Shown: positions 9,035-19,200 of the stretch, one piece after another | How the letters are laid out: each line of letters starts with the position of its first letter | How positions within the stretch are numbered: position 1 is the stretch's first letter | Assembly: GCA_964354215.1 (NCBI GenBank) | Contig: CAYGYT010000015.1 | Coordinates: 1 to 47,577, forward strand | Reading direction: 5' to 3' | Length of the DNA stretch: 47,577 nt | Source of the DNA: CAVRZR01 sp964354215 | Lineage (GTDB): Bacteria; Actinomycetota; Coriobacteriia; Anaerosomatales; CAVRZR01 | The notes under the pieces: generated by a model | What the model saw: the letters and a program-made list of their open reading frames with translations, nothing else | Told to the model about the DNA's origin: nothing | The model's database searches: none | Translations under genes and position numbers: made by a program

Positions 9035-9083
9035 ATTCCGCACATCTCCGGCTGGTCTGCGCGGCCGGCCCGTACGGCGGAAT
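9035..9083. other. Inverted repeat in the ilvE leader
   Basis: ATTCCGC at 9035-9041 is exactly complementary to GCGGAAT at 9077-9083, and an inner CCGGC (9048-9052) pairs with GCCGG (9064-9068). A possible -10 TACACT lies just upstream at about 9029. The element ends 12 bases before the ilvE ATG, so as RNA it would sit next to the ribosome site. It may be a leader hairpin or an operator. No T-box or other known family features were seen. Confidence 0.4.
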
Positions 9084-9095
9084 GATGGGAGCGCG

Positions 9096-10013
9096 ATGTC
9101 CGGCCTACCCAAGGTTGACAAGATCTGGATGGACGGGACACTCGTCGACTGGGACTCGGCGCAGGTACATGTCCTCACCCACGCGCTTCACTACGGATCC
9201 GGTGTCTTCGAGGGCATTCGCTGCTACGAGACCGCCGATGGCCCTGCGGTCTTCCGGCTCCTCGAGCACATGCAGCGTCTCGAGCGCTCGGCGAACATGC
9301 TCCTGATGGACATCGGCTACTCGGTCGAGGAGACCGTCGAGGCCGTCAAGCAGACGATTCGCGCCAATGATCTGCAGAGCTGCTACATCCGCCCGCTCGT
9401 GTATCGCGGCTACGGCGTGATGGGCCTCGACCCGCTGCCCGCGCCCGTCCAGATCGTCATCGCTGTTTGGCCGTGGGACACCTACCTCGGCGAGGATGCC
9501 ATCAAGCACGGCGTCGATGCCGGCATTTCTTCGTGGCGTCAGCGCGGGAACAATTCGCTTCCGCCCCAGATCAAGGCGACGGGGAACTACCTCAACTCCT
9601 CGCTTGCCCGTGTCGAGGCGAACCGCCACGGCTATGCCGAGGCAATCCTGCTCAACGAGCAGGGGATGGTGTGTGAGGGCACCGGAGAGAACATCTTCAT
9701 CGTGCGCGACGAGATCCTTGTCACGCCACCGGTCTCTGACGGCATCCTCGAAGGCATCACGCGCGACTCGGTGATCGCCATCGCCGACGAGATGGGGCTC
9801 GATGTGATGGAGGCCTCGCTCGTGCGCACTGACCTATACAGCGCCGACGAGGTGCTCATGTGCGGCACGGCTGCCGAGGTCGTGCCGGTCCGCTCGGTCG
9901 ACGGGCGTGTCCTCGGCGACCCCGGTCCCGTGACCCTGGCCATCCAGGAGAAGTACTTCCGCATCGTGCGCGGTGAAGAGTCCGACTACGAGGAGTGGCT
10001 CGACCGCGTCTAG
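9096..10013 (+). CDS. ilvE: Branched-chain amino acid aminotransferase
   Basis: A 305-residue class IV PLP aminotransferase of normal length. Visible landmarks are VFEGIRCYE near residue 37, the PLP lysine at 160 in PPQIKATGNYLNSSLA, and CEGTGENIFIV around 193-203, the phosphate and carboxylate binding region. It transfers amino groups between glutamate and the 2-oxo acids of isoleucine, valine and leucine in the cytoplasm. The ATG follows GGAGC. The next gene, a citramalate synthase, supports an isoleucine route from pyruvate. D-amino acid aminotransferases share the fold, but the motifs and neighbour favour IlvE. Confidence 0.95.
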   Translation: MSGLPKVDKIWMDGTLVDWDSAQVHVLTHALHYGSGVFEGIRCYETADGPAVFRLLEHMQRLERSANMLLMDIGYSVEETVEAVKQTIRANDLQSCYIRPLVYRGYGVMGLDPLPAPVQIVIAVWPWDTYLGEDAIKHGVDAGISSWRQRGNNSLPPQIKATGNYLNSSLARVEANRHGYAEAILLNEQGMVCEGTGENIFIVRDEILVTPPVSDGILEGITRDSVIAIADEMGLDVMEASLVRTDLYSADEVLMCGTAAEVVPVRSVDGRVLGDPGPVTLAIQEKYFRIVRGEESDYEEWLDRV

Positions 10014-10020
10014 CACATGG

Positions 10021-10039
10021 CGCCGCCGCTTCGGCGGCG
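10021..10039. other. GC hairpin between ilvE and cimA
   Basis: CGCCGCCG at 10021-10028, a CTT loop and CGGCGGCG at 10032-10039 form a perfect 8-bp stem. There is no T-run after it, so it is not a classical intrinsic terminator. It sits between the ilvE stop and the GAGGAG ribosome site of cimA. It could slow ribosomes or RNases and so set the relative expression of the two genes. Confidence 0.5.
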
Positions 10040-10063
10040 ACGCGGATAGAGGAGCATGCAGCG

Positions 10064-11632
10064 TTGGTCACCCTCTACGACACCACACTCCGTGACGGCA
10101 CGCAGCGCGAGGGCATGTCCCTCTCGGTCGACGACAAGCTGCGCATCGCACAACGCCTCGACGACCTCGGAATCCACTACGTCGAGGGCGGCTTCCCGGG
10201 TTCGAACCCCAAGGACATCGAGTTCTTCGAGCGCGCGCGCGACTTGAAGCTCGAGACTGCGGTCATCTCGGCGTTTGGGTCGACCTGCCGAAAAGGCACG
10301 CCCGCCGAAGACGACCCGGGCCTGGGCGCGCTTCTCGACACCGGCTGCGGGGCGCTCTGCATCTTCGGCAAGACGTGGGCGATCCACGTGACCGAGACGC
10401 TGCAGACCACACTAGAGGAGAACGTCCGCATGGTGCGCGACTCGGTCGCCTTCCTCAAGGCGGCCGACCGAACGGTCTTCTTTGACGCTGAGCACTTCTT
10501 CGACGGCTACAAGCACGATGCGACCTATGCGCTCGAGGTGTGCCAGGCTGCAGCTGACGCGGGCGCGGACGCGATCGTTCTCTGCGACACGAACGGCGGC
10601 ACGCTGCCACACGAGGTGCTGCGCATCGTGAACGCCGTCGCCCTCGTGATAGATCGACCGCTCGGCATCCATGCTCACAACGACAACGGGTGCGCTGTCG
10701 CGAACTCGCTTCTCGGCGTGGATGCCGGTTGCACGCACGTGCAGGGCACGATGAACGGCTACGGCGAGCGCGCCGGCAATGCCGACCTTACTTCGATCAT
10801 CCCGGCGCTTGTGCTCAAGATGGGCGACGACTGCATTTCGGCCGACCAGCTGAGGCTCGTCACCGAGGTCAGCCACTTCGTTGCCGAGACGGCGAACATC
10901 GCGCCCAATCCGCATCAGCCCTACGTGGGCGCGAGCGCCTTCGCGCACAAGGGCGGCGTGCACGCCAGTGCGGCCGCGCGACTGCCTGAGGCCTACGAGC
11001 ATGTCGATCCGGTGTGCGTCGGGAACCTCGCACGCGTGGTGGTGAGCGAGCTTGCCGGACGTGCCAGCCTCACCATGAAGGCGCACGAAATGGGCATCGA
11101 CCTCGCGGATGATGCGCCGAGAGTCGCAGCCGTGCTCGACTCCATCAAGGACCTCGAGTACCGCGGCTACAGCTTCGAGGCAGCCGATGCCTCACTCGAG
11201 ATCATGCTGCGCAAGGAGATGGGCACCTACGAGCCGTTCTTCAGGCTCGAGTCGTTCCGCTGTCTCATGGAGAAGCGCGAGGACGGCAAGGTCATGACCG
11301 AGGCCACCGTCAAGGTGCACGTGGGCGAGGAGCGCTTCATCGCCACCGCCGAAGGCAACGGCCCGGTGAATGCGCTCGACGGCGCTCTGCGCCTCGCCAT
11401 CGGCCGCTTCTTCCCACATCTCGGCGACATCGAGCTCACCGACTTCAAGGTGCGCGTGCTCGATGAGAAGAAGGGCACGGGCGCGGTGACCCGCGTTCTC
11501 ATCGAGTCGGCCGACGGCGAGAAGAGCTGGGGCACGGTTGGCGTTTCCGAGAACATCATCGAGGCTTCGTGGGAGGCGCTGGTGGACTCGGTCGAGTACG
11601 GCCTGTCACACCCGGCTACCGGCAGGCACTAG
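10064..11632 (+). CDS. cimA: (R)-citramalate synthase
   Basis: A 522-residue protein of the DRE-TIM metallolyase superfamily. It has the LYDTTLRDGTQREGMSLSV N-terminal motif, HAHNDNGCAVANSLLGVDAG in the barrel, NGYGERAGNADL, and a C-terminal LeuA-dimer allosteric domain from about residue 380. Length and the GERAGNAD motif fit the CimA type (TIGR00977) rather than 2-isopropylmalate synthase. It condenses pyruvate and acetyl-CoA to citramalate, bypassing threonine deaminase on the way to isoleucine. The start is TTG at 10064, nine bases after GGAG; an ATG at 10056 is in another frame. It follows ilvE by 50 bases and probably shares its transcript. Confidence 0.93.
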   Translation: MVTLYDTTLRDGTQREGMSLSVDDKLRIAQRLDDLGIHYVEGGFPGSNPKDIEFFERARDLKLETAVISAFGSTCRKGTPAEDDPGLGALLDTGCGALCIFGKTWAIHVTETLQTTLEENVRMVRDSVAFLKAADRTVFFDAEHFFDGYKHDATYALEVCQAAADAGADAIVLCDTNGGTLPHEVLRIVNAVALVIDRPLGIHAHNDNGCAVANSLLGVDAGCTHVQGTMNGYGERAGNADLTSIIPALVLKMGDDCISADQLRLVTEVSHFVAETANIAPNPHQPYVGASAFAHKGGVHASAAARLPEAYEHVDPVCVGNLARVVVSELAGRASLTMKAHEMGIDLADDAPRVAAVLDSIKDLEYRGYSFEAADASLEIMLRKEMGTYEPFFRLESFRCLMEKREDGKVMTEATVKVHVGEERFIATAEGNGPVNALDGALRLAIGRFFPHLGDIELTDFKVRVLDEKKGTGAVTRVLIESADGEKSWGTVGVSENIIEASWEALVDSVEYGLSHPATGRH

Positions 11633-11633
11633 C

Positions 11634-13517
11634 ATGCCGAGCGACCAGGTGGCCAGACGGCCGTCTCGAGCGCACACGCCTCCACCGGCTCTGGGCACGT
11701 ACTTCACACCAACCTCCATGCTGCTTCTGCTGGCGTTTCTGAGCACTGGCGCGTTTGCTTCTCTGACGCACCTCACCGAGCGGTACTCGATGTGGATGAT
11801 GCTTGGCGTTTCTGGTGTGTGGGCCATCACGCTCGCAGCGGGGCGACTGGCCGAAGGCGCCTTGGACAGGCGGATTGCGCTGGCCGCGGCCGGTGTTGCC
11901 GCCGCAGGAATGGTTGCGGCGCTCTTCTCCGCCCAGCCGCTGTATGCCGTCTTGTACGACTCGTACGCCTACATGCCGCTCGTCGTGTGGTACTCGGTGT
12001 TGGCGGCGTTCCTCCTGGCAGCCAAGCTCTATCTGGGGCGCGAAGTGCGAAACGGGCTCGTCCTGGTGACGTGTGTTGCGGCCTACCCCCTCGGGGCCGC
12101 TCTGTATCAAGCAGTGAGCAGCAGCCTCTCCGGTCAGGGTCTCACGGTGTTCGGCAACTCCAACTACTTCGTGTCGGTGACGATCATGCTCGTGCCCGTC
12201 GCATTCGGGCTGGCGAGGACCGCGGGATCGGAGCGGGCGCGCGGAGTCTGGCGGGGATACGCTGCGGTTATCGCGCTCATCATCCTGCTGCAGCAGACGC
12301 TCATCGGATACATCGTCGTACCAGTGGCCCTCTTGCTCTCGTTCGCAATCGACCCCCAGCTGATCCACGAGCGCCTGAGCCCTCCGAAGTGGTCGCGCGT
12401 CACCGCCGGGTTCCTGGCTGCACTCGTTGTCGCCTCACTTCTCTTTGCGACGCTTCTTCCGTCCGCATTCGCCTCGCTTGGCGACAACGCTCTCGAGCGA
12501 CTCGGAGCGAACGCGCAAGCTCGCGTAGAACTGTGGAGAGGCGCACAGAGAATGGCCCTGCGCCGCCCCGTGCTCGGCTACGGTCCGGGAGGGTACAAGC
12601 TCGCATCGATCGAGTACCTGGATGCCTGGCGTCTCCCCGAAACGTCCACGCAGGAGCCGCTGAATGTCTCTCCGCCATCACCGCACTCCGTGGTGTGGAC
12701 CGCAGTCGTCGGCATGGGAGTGCTCGGCAGTCTCGCTTGCGTCGTGCTCCTGTGGACGTGGCTCGTCGCGGCCCGCCAACAGTCCGACGCCTCGCCGCCT
12801 GCTCGCTCCCTCCGGTCGGCGCTCGTGGTGGGATTCCTCGCCTACGTGGTCGCTCTGCTCACGGTTCCGTTGTCACCCGCGCAAGGACTACTGCCCGCTG
12901 TCGTCGCTGGTCTGGCTGTTGCATCGGCAAAGCCGACGCGAGACGGCGCTCTCGCACGAAGTCAAATGGCCCGTCTCGCGTACGTCGCCGCGGGGGCAAT
13001 CGCGCTGTTGTTGGCCTTGGTGAGCCTCGTCGCGTATTCGACGTTCATGTCCACGCATTCGGAGGATGTTCTGGCTTCTCTCGGCAAGATCGAGACGGCC
13101 GAGAGACTGCAGCCACAAGACCCCTTCTACCGGTTCAGGTGGTATGAGTATCGGTTCATCACGATCGAATCCGAATCCGACGCTCGCGTCATCAGAGAGC
13201 AGTTCGACGCCGAAAAGGGCGTCCTTCGGTCATATGCGCCGGGGCTGGTGGGTCTCGCTCAGCTGAGCATGAACCAGGCCGAGCGCGATGGGCGTACGGA
13301 CCTTTCGTGGGAACGCACCATGCTGTCCAACGCGCGTCGGCTTGGAGGGGAGTTCCCAACGCTCGTTGCCGAGGAGCTGCATCTGGCCGGGTTGTCGGGC
13401 GACTCGGCACAACTCGAGCGCGCTCTCGCTGTCGCGAAGGAGCACCAGTCGACGTACGCCCTGCTCGACGCGTACATCACCCAAGCCGAGTCCATGCTCG
13501 CCACAGGAGCCAAGTAG
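11634..13517 (+). CDS. Second O-antigen ligase/polymerase-like membrane protein
   Basis: A 627-residue multi-pass membrane protein. About residues 25-465 carry ten or more hydrophobic helices; the loop motif RRPVLGYGPGGYK followed by SPPSPHSVVWTAVVGMG matches the O-antigen ligase superfamily, including the conserved histidine. The last 150 residues form a soluble helical tail that mentions FYRFRWYEYR and has TPR-like spacing. The layout parallels the 7015-9006 protein, so the two are likely paralogues. Its ATG follows the cimA stop by one base, which suggests coupled translation, and there is no separate strong ribosome site. Its link to amino acid synthesis is probably positional only. Confidence 0.78.
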   Translation: MPSDQVARRPSRAHTPPPALGTYFTPTSMLLLLAFLSTGAFASLTHLTERYSMWMMLGVSGVWAITLAAGRLAEGALDRRIALAAAGVAAAGMVAALFSAQPLYAVLYDSYAYMPLVVWYSVLAAFLLAAKLYLGREVRNGLVLVTCVAAYPLGAALYQAVSSSLSGQGLTVFGNSNYFVSVTIMLVPVAFGLARTAGSERARGVWRGYAAVIALIILLQQTLIGYIVVPVALLLSFAIDPQLIHERLSPPKWSRVTAGFLAALVVASLLFATLLPSAFASLGDNALERLGANAQARVELWRGAQRMALRRPVLGYGPGGYKLASIEYLDAWRLPETSTQEPLNVSPPSPHSVVWTAVVGMGVLGSLACVVLLWTWLVAARQQSDASPPARSLRSALVVGFLAYVVALLTVPLSPAQGLLPAVVAGLAVASAKPTRDGALARSQMARLAYVAAGAIALLLALVSLVAYSTFMSTHSEDVLASLGKIETAERLQPQDPFYRFRWYEYRFITIESESDARVIREQFDAEKGVLRSYAPGLVGLAQLSMNQAERDGRTDLSWERTMLSNARRLGGEFPTLVAEELHLAGLSGDSAQLERALAVAKEHQSTYALLDAYITQAESMLATGAK

Positions 13518-13611
13518 TATCCGTGCCTCTATGCGTCCGGCCTGTGGTGACGCAGCAGCGCACGCGACCGGGCGTGGTCTTCGGCAGGACTCCTCCGCCG
13601 CTTATCGAAGA

Positions 13612-13640
13612 TGAATCCCGAGGGATGAAACTCGGATTCA
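13612..13640. other. Inverted repeat upstream of the FAH-family gene
   Basis: TGAATCC(C)GAG at 13612-13622 pairs with CTCGGATTCA at 13631-13640, ten pairs with one bulged C and an eight-base loop. It lies 17 bases before the next start codon and 95 bases after the previous stop. It has no T-run, so an operator or a leader hairpin is as likely as a terminator. Confidence 0.45.
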
Positions 13641-13656
13641 CGATGAGAGGCGCAGG

Positions 13657-14406
13657 ATGCGGGTCGTTCGCGTGCTCTATGAGGGTGACTGTCGATACGG
13701 CCTCGCCGATCACGACACGGTCACGCTGATCAGCGACGAGCCGTTTGCCGCGTGGGAGCCGGAAGGCGTCGTGCCACTGTCGCACGCGCAGCTCCTGCCG
13801 CCGGTCGTTCCGACCAAGGTCGTCTGTGTCGGGCTCAACTACAAGGGGCACATCGCCGAGATGGGCCATGAGATGCCGGACGAGCCGGTGATCTTCCTGA
13901 AGCCCTCGACAGCAGTGTCCGGCCCGGAGTCGCCGATCGTACTGCCTCCTCACGTGGGTCGCGTCGACTACGAAGCCGAGCTTGGTGTCGTGATCGGGCG
14001 CCGCACCCACAAGGCCGACCGAGAGCTCGCACGTGCCAACATCCTCGGCTATACGTGCGGGAACGACGTGACCGCGCGGGACTTACAGCGAGTAGACGGC
14101 CAGTGGACCCGCGCCAAGGGCTTTGACGGGTTCTGCCCGCTCGGGCCGTGGGTCGAGACCGACGTCGAGCCCGACGACCTTCTCGTGGAATGCTACGTGA
14201 ATGGCAAGCGTCGTCAGTCAGCGCGCACGTCCGAAATGCTCTTTGACGCCTACGATTTGGTGAGCTTCATCTCGCAGGTCATGACGCTCGTGCCGGGCGA
14301 TGTGGTGCTCACCGGTACCCCTGCGGGGATCGGCCCGATTCAAGCGGGTGACTCCGTGGAAGTCCGGATCGAGGGAGTCGGCTCTCTCGTCAACACCGTC
14401 GTGTAG
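13657..14406 (+). CDS. Fumarylacetoacetate hydrolase family protein
   Basis: A 249-residue protein, the short two-domain form of the family. The FAH core begins at about residue 52 with KVVCVGLNYKGHIAEMG, then FLKPSTAVSGPESPI, the metal-binding acidic residues in VDYEAELGVVIGR, GYTCGNDVTARDLQ with the third acidic ligand, and VVLTGTPAGIGPIQAGD near the C-terminus. Members hydrolyse or decarboxylate beta-diketo acids such as acylpyruvates, oxaloacetate or homoprotocatechuate products, using Mg2+ or Mn2+. No degradation cluster is nearby, so a housekeeping acylpyruvase or oxaloacetate decarboxylase role is as likely as aromatic catabolism. Confidence 0.9.
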   Translation: MRVVRVLYEGDCRYGLADHDTVTLISDEPFAAWEPEGVVPLSHAQLLPPVVPTKVVCVGLNYKGHIAEMGHEMPDEPVIFLKPSTAVSGPESPIVLPPHVGRVDYEAELGVVIGRRTHKADRELARANILGYTCGNDVTARDLQRVDGQWTRAKGFDGFCPLGPWVETDVEPDDLLVECYVNGKRRQSARTSEMLFDAYDLVSFISQVMTLVPGDVVLTGTPAGIGPIQAGDSVEVRIEGVGSLVNTVV

Positions 14407-14529
14407 CGAGCTCACCCAGCGCGCACGCGCAATGTCGCCCGGGCGTGCACTTCGGGGCGCTGCTCCTGTGATAGCGTATACAGCCGCGCGTTCGTTCGAT
14501 TCATTCCGCGTTCTGGACTCTGAGCTGGC

Positions 14530-15777
14530 GTGAGCAGGAACACAGACATACGGCGCGTCGCTGCGGCGCGGTTCATCGGCCGCCTCGGCGCGGAGGCGGC
14601 CTTCTTCGTCGGCATCTGGGGCCTGGCCGCATACCGCTTCGACGCCACCGCCGGTCAACTCGCAGCGCTCATGTTGGTACTCGGCGTGTCGTCGATGCTG
14701 GGTGCTGCTGTGGGGGGCGTGCTGATCGACAGATTCGGTCCCACGCGCGTGCTCGTGAGTGCCGAGATCCTGTACGTCCCGGTGACGCTCTCGCTCACGC
14801 TCGTGGACTCCCTGAGCGTGCTGGTCGTGCTCGTCGGCTTCTTTGGCTTCATCGGCGCGCCGATCATGACCGCGACCGCGTCGTTCGCGCCCTATCTCGT
14901 CACGGAGCGCGAGGATCTCGAGCGCGCCAACTCGCTGATAGAGCTCGCGGGATCGGCCTCGTTCGTTCTTGGCCCGGGTCTCGGTGCGCTCATCGTGAGC
15001 GTGTCCACCCTCGACGTCGTCTTCTATGCCGACGCCGCGCTTACGATCGTCGCGGCCGTCATTGTCTCCACGGTGCGTACGCCCCCCAGATCAGTTTCCG
15101 AGCGGCACCATCCGCTCGTGGAGCTGATCGATGGCGTCCAGGCCACCTATCGTCTGCGCAGCGTCAGGTACTACGTCTTGATGGGCAGCGCGATCTGGCT
15201 TGGCTTCGGCGCGTTCGGGGCGCTCGAGCCGCTCTTCTACCGCGATGCCGTGGGCACGGGGGTGGAGACGATCGGTTGGATGAACTCCGTGTTCGGTGTG
15301 GGACTCGTGTTCGGCGCAATCCTGCTGCCGCGCTTGCCGTCGCGTGTGGTCTCGGCGAGGGGCCTGGCGCTCGGCGCGGCTATCGTCGGACTCGGTGCCT
15401 TCGCCTACGTCGGCTCTACTCGGCTCGTGATCATCGCCATGGGGGCGATCCTCTGGGGGACGGCGATAGGAGCGGTCGAGCCTCTCCTGCGCACGCTCAT
15501 CCACCTGGACACGCCGGAGGAGGTGATGGGTCGCGTGATGGGGACGTCGCAGCTGTGCCGGTCTGCCGGTGAGCTGCTCCCACTGGCGGTCGCGCCGTGG
15601 TTGGCGGCGCAGTTTGGCGTGCAGGTCGTGCTCATCGGGAGCGGTCTCGTTCTCACCGCGCTTGCGCTCGGCTCGTGGTGGGAGGCGGCAGCAATCGACC
15701 GTGGTGGTCCGATTCGCTCGGGAGTGCGCTTCGAGCCGTTCGACCCAGTCGACGAGCCGAGGTCGCCCAACCCCTAG
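14530..15777 (+). CDS. Major facilitator superfamily transporter
   Basis: A 415-residue protein with about 12 hydrophobic helices. Residues 18-50 contain the first helices and the GGVLIDRFGPTRVLV loop, a typical MFS motif A variant; the second half begins after a cytoplasmic loop near residue 190 (YRLRSVRYYVLMGSAIWLG). The pattern resembles the MFS_3/EntS-like efflux group. It starts with GTG at 14530 and has a poor ribosome site. It is separated by 123 bases from the upstream gene and likely has its own promoter, which was not identified with confidence. Substrate unknown. Confidence 0.85.
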   Translation: MSRNTDIRRVAAARFIGRLGAEAAFFVGIWGLAAYRFDATAGQLAALMLVLGVSSMLGAAVGGVLIDRFGPTRVLVSAEILYVPVTLSLTLVDSLSVLVVLVGFFGFIGAPIMTATASFAPYLVTEREDLERANSLIELAGSASFVLGPGLGALIVSVSTLDVVFYADAALTIVAAVIVSTVRTPPRSVSERHHPLVELIDGVQATYRLRSVRYYVLMGSAIWLGFGAFGALEPLFYRDAVGTGVETIGWMNSVFGVGLVFGAILLPRLPSRVVSARGLALGAAIVGLGAFAYVGSTRLVIIAMGAILWGTAIGAVEPLLRTLIHLDTPEEVMGRVMGTSQLCRSAGELLPLAVAPWLAAQFGVQVVLIGSGLVLTALALGSWWEAAAIDRGGPIRSGVRFEPFDPVDEPRSPNP

Positions 15778-15930
15778 CGTAGGGGGTGCCGCCCATCGCG
15801 CACCGTGTGCCGCTTGGCTATCCACAGACACACTATGTCGCGGCCGAGTGCTATCCTTGCCACGACATCTTGCGTATCCGGCCCAAGCGGCGCGGACGCG
15901 TTCGGGGCACACACGACATCGCTGGAAGAC

Positions 15931-16272
15931 ATGCCTGAAGACCGATTGAAGACGCCAGAAGTCGAGGATCTGCTCGCGGCGCTCGTGTCTCTCGAGTCGC
16001 GCGAGGAGGCGTACGCGCTGCTGCTCGACCTCTGCACGATCCGCGAGATGCACGACATGGCTCAGCGCCTGCACGTGGCGCGCCTGCTTGCCGCAGGAGA
16101 GCACTACACGCACATACAGGAGATCACGGGCGCGTCCGCTACAACGATCTCGCGGGTGAGCAAGTGCCTCAACTATGGCGCGGACGGCTACCGTACCCTG
16201 CTCGGCCGGCTCTGGCCGAACCTCGACAAGCCGGTCGGCAGCTCGGGTGCGAACGCCAAGGCGGATGAGTAG
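15931..16272 (+). CDS. TrpR-like YerC/YecD family DNA-binding protein
   Basis: A 113-residue protein matching the TrpR-related YerC/YecD family (TIGR02531). The core LLDLCTIREMHDMAQRLHVA is followed by a helix-turn-helix, YTHIQEITGASATTISRVSK, at about residues 64-84. The family shares the fold of the tryptophan repressor, but its ligand and targets are mostly undefined. The ATG at 15931 was chosen with CTGGAAG ahead of it; in-frame sequence upstream is not conserved-looking. Its last eight bases overlap the dnaE start, so it is probably co-translated with the replicative polymerase gene. It could act on his or trp, but nothing in the sequence proves that. Confidence 0.88.
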   Translation: MPEDRLKTPEVEDLLAALVSLESREEAYALLLDLCTIREMHDMAQRLHVARLLAAGEHYTHIQEITGASATTISRVSKCLNYGADGYRTLLGRLWPNLDKPVGSSGANAKADE

Positions 16273-19200
16273 CGTGTCCTTCGTCCACCTCCACACGCAC
16301 TCGGAGTACTCCCTCCTCGATGGGCACGCCAAGGTGGGCCGGCTGCTCGACAAGGCACACGAGCTCGGCATGGAATCGATCGCGCTGACCGACCACGGCG
16401 TCATGTTCGGCGCGGTCGAGTTCTACAAGGCCGCGACCAAGGGCAACGAGGACAGCGGCCGTTCGCCCATCAAGCCGATCATCGGCTGCGAGATCTACTT
16501 CACGCCGGATTCACGCGCGAAGCGCGAGGGCAAGCCGCCGCTCTACCACCTGCTGCTGCTCGCCAAGAACGAGACCGGCTACCGTAACCTCATGACAATG
16601 GTGTCCGAGGCGTGGACGAGCGGCTACTACTACAAGCCACGCGTCGACGAGGAGTTGCTCCGCGCGTGCAGCGGGGGCCTCATCGCGACATCCGCGTGCA
16701 TGAGCGGCATCGTGAGCAAGTCGTTCGAGCACGGCCAGCCGGAAGAAGCCCGGCGTTGGGCGGAGTTCTACGCGACGGTGTTCTCGGAGGGCGACTTCTA
16801 CCTCGAAGTGCAGCAGCAGGGGATCGTTGCCGACAACGGCGTCTCGCAGACCGACCTCAACCAGCAGATTGCGGAGCTCGGACGCGAGCTCGGAATCCCG
16901 CTCGTCGCGACGAACGACATCCACTACGTCGAGGCGCCGCAGGCGGCCGCGCAGGATATGCTCGTCTGCATCCAGACCGGGCGCACGCTCGACGACAGCG
17001 AGCGCATGCGGTTCTCATCGGACCAGTTCTACTTCAAGTCCGCCGAGGAGATGGCCGCCGCGTTGCCGGACTACGAGGAGGCGCGCGCCAACACACTCGA
17101 GATCGCCGGCCGCTGTGACGTAGAGCTCGAGTTCGACCGCATCATCCTTCCGGCGTTCGACGTGCCCGACAGCCGCGCAGAGGACGACTACCTGCGAGAG
17201 GAGTGTCTCAAGGGGCTCGTCCGCCGCTACGGCGACCCGGTGCCCGCCGAGGCGCTCGAGCGGCTCGAGCACGAGCTTTCGGTCATCGCCGAGAAGGGCC
17301 TGGCGGCGTACTTCCTCATCGTCGCGGACTTCGTCCAGTGGGCGAAGGACCACGGCATCGGTGTCGGGCCGGGGCGAGGGTCCGCTGCTGGATCGATCAT
17401 CAGCTACGCCCTGGGCATCACGAGCCTCGACCCGATCGAGCACGGACTGCTCTTCGAGCGGTTCTTGAACCCGGAGCGCACCGAGATGCCCGACATCGAC
17501 ATCGACTTCGATGACGAGCGTCGAGGCGAGGTCATCGAGTACGTGCGCCAGAAGTATGGCGAGGACCGCGTCGCGCAGGTCGTGACCTACTCGACGATGA
17601 AGGCACGAGCGGCGATTCGCGACGCAGGCCGCGTGCTCGGCTATCCGTTCGGCGTGCCGGACCGCATAGCAAAGCAGATGATCAACGACACCGACGCAAC
17701 GATCGAGGCGTCGCTCAAAGCGAATGCGGAGCTGCGCGCTGAGTACGAAACCGGTGGAGACGCGCAGCGCATCCTCGATGCAGCGCTCGCGCTCGAGGGC
17801 GTCGTGCGAGGCGAAGGCGTGCATGCCGCGGCGGTCGTCATCTGCAGAGACCCGCTCTCGTACCACACGCCGGTCAAGCTCGACACCAAGGGCGGCGCGG
17901 TCATCACGCAATACGAGGGCACGGTCATCGCCGAGCTCGGGCTTCTGAAGATGGACCTCCTCGGACTGCGCACCCTCACCGTCATCGCCAAGGCACGCGA
18001 GGCGATCAGGGCGGCCCGCGGAGTCGACATCGATATCGAGGCGCTGCCGATGGACGACCCGGCCACCTTCGCCTTGCTGCAGCGCGGTGACACGGACGGC
18101 GTGTTCCAGGTGGAGTCACCCGGCATGAAGAACACGCTCAAGCAACTCAAGCCCACGGTGTTCGGCGATCTCGTTGCTGTAGTCGCGCTCTTCCGTCCCG
18201 GTCCGATGGAAGCGATTCCGGGCTTCATCGCGCGCAAGCACGGGCAAGTCCCGATCACGTACTACGACGATCGTCTGAGGCACATCCTCGAGGAGACCTA
18301 CGGGGCGATCGTCTATCAGGAACAGGCGATGCGCATCGCCATGGAGATGGCGGGCTTCTCGGCGGCGAAAGCCGACAAGTTGCGCAAGGGTATGGGCAAG
18401 AAGATCGCTGCCATCGTCGACGCGCTCAAGCCCGAGTTCATCGCCGGCTCGGTCGCGAACGGCTACAACGAGAGGCTCGCCGAGGGCGTGTGGCGCGACA
18501 TCGAGGAGTTCGCGAAGTACGCGTTCAACAAGAGCCACGCGGCCGCCTACGCGCTCGTCGCGTACCAGACCGCGTATCTCAAGGCGCACTATCCTACCGA
18601 GTACATGGCGGCGAACCTCACCTCGTACATGGGCAAGACGGAGACGATCGTCAAGTACGTCGCCGCGTGTAATCGCGCCGGTATCGAGGTTCTGCCGCCC
18701 GATGTCAACTCCTCGGGCAAGGACTTCACTGCGGTCGGCGACACGATCCGATTCGGACTGGCAGGTATCCGCGGAGTGGGCGAGGGCGTGGTCGAAACCA
18801 TCGTTGCCGCGAGAGAGGCCGGGGGTCGGTTTGCGTCGCTGCTCGACTTCTGCTGCCGCGTCGACATGCGGCAGTGCAACAAGCGCACGATAGAGGCGCT
18901 CGTCAAGTCCGGGGCGTTCGACTCCACTGGTTACACGCGCAAGCAGATCATGTCGCTCATGGACTTCTGCGTGGAGGCGGGCGCCAAGCAGCAGCGGGAC
19001 ACCATCAGCGGCCAGGAGTCGATGTTCGACCTCGCGCCAGAGATCGAGCCACCCAACGGCGACGAGTGGGACCGCAAGATGAAGCTCTCCTACGAGAAGG
19101 AGATGCTTGGCATCTACGTCTCCGACCACCCGCTGCGCGAGCTTGCCGAGGACATCCGGGCTGCGAGCACCGCATCGACGTCCGAGATGCCGGACATGCG

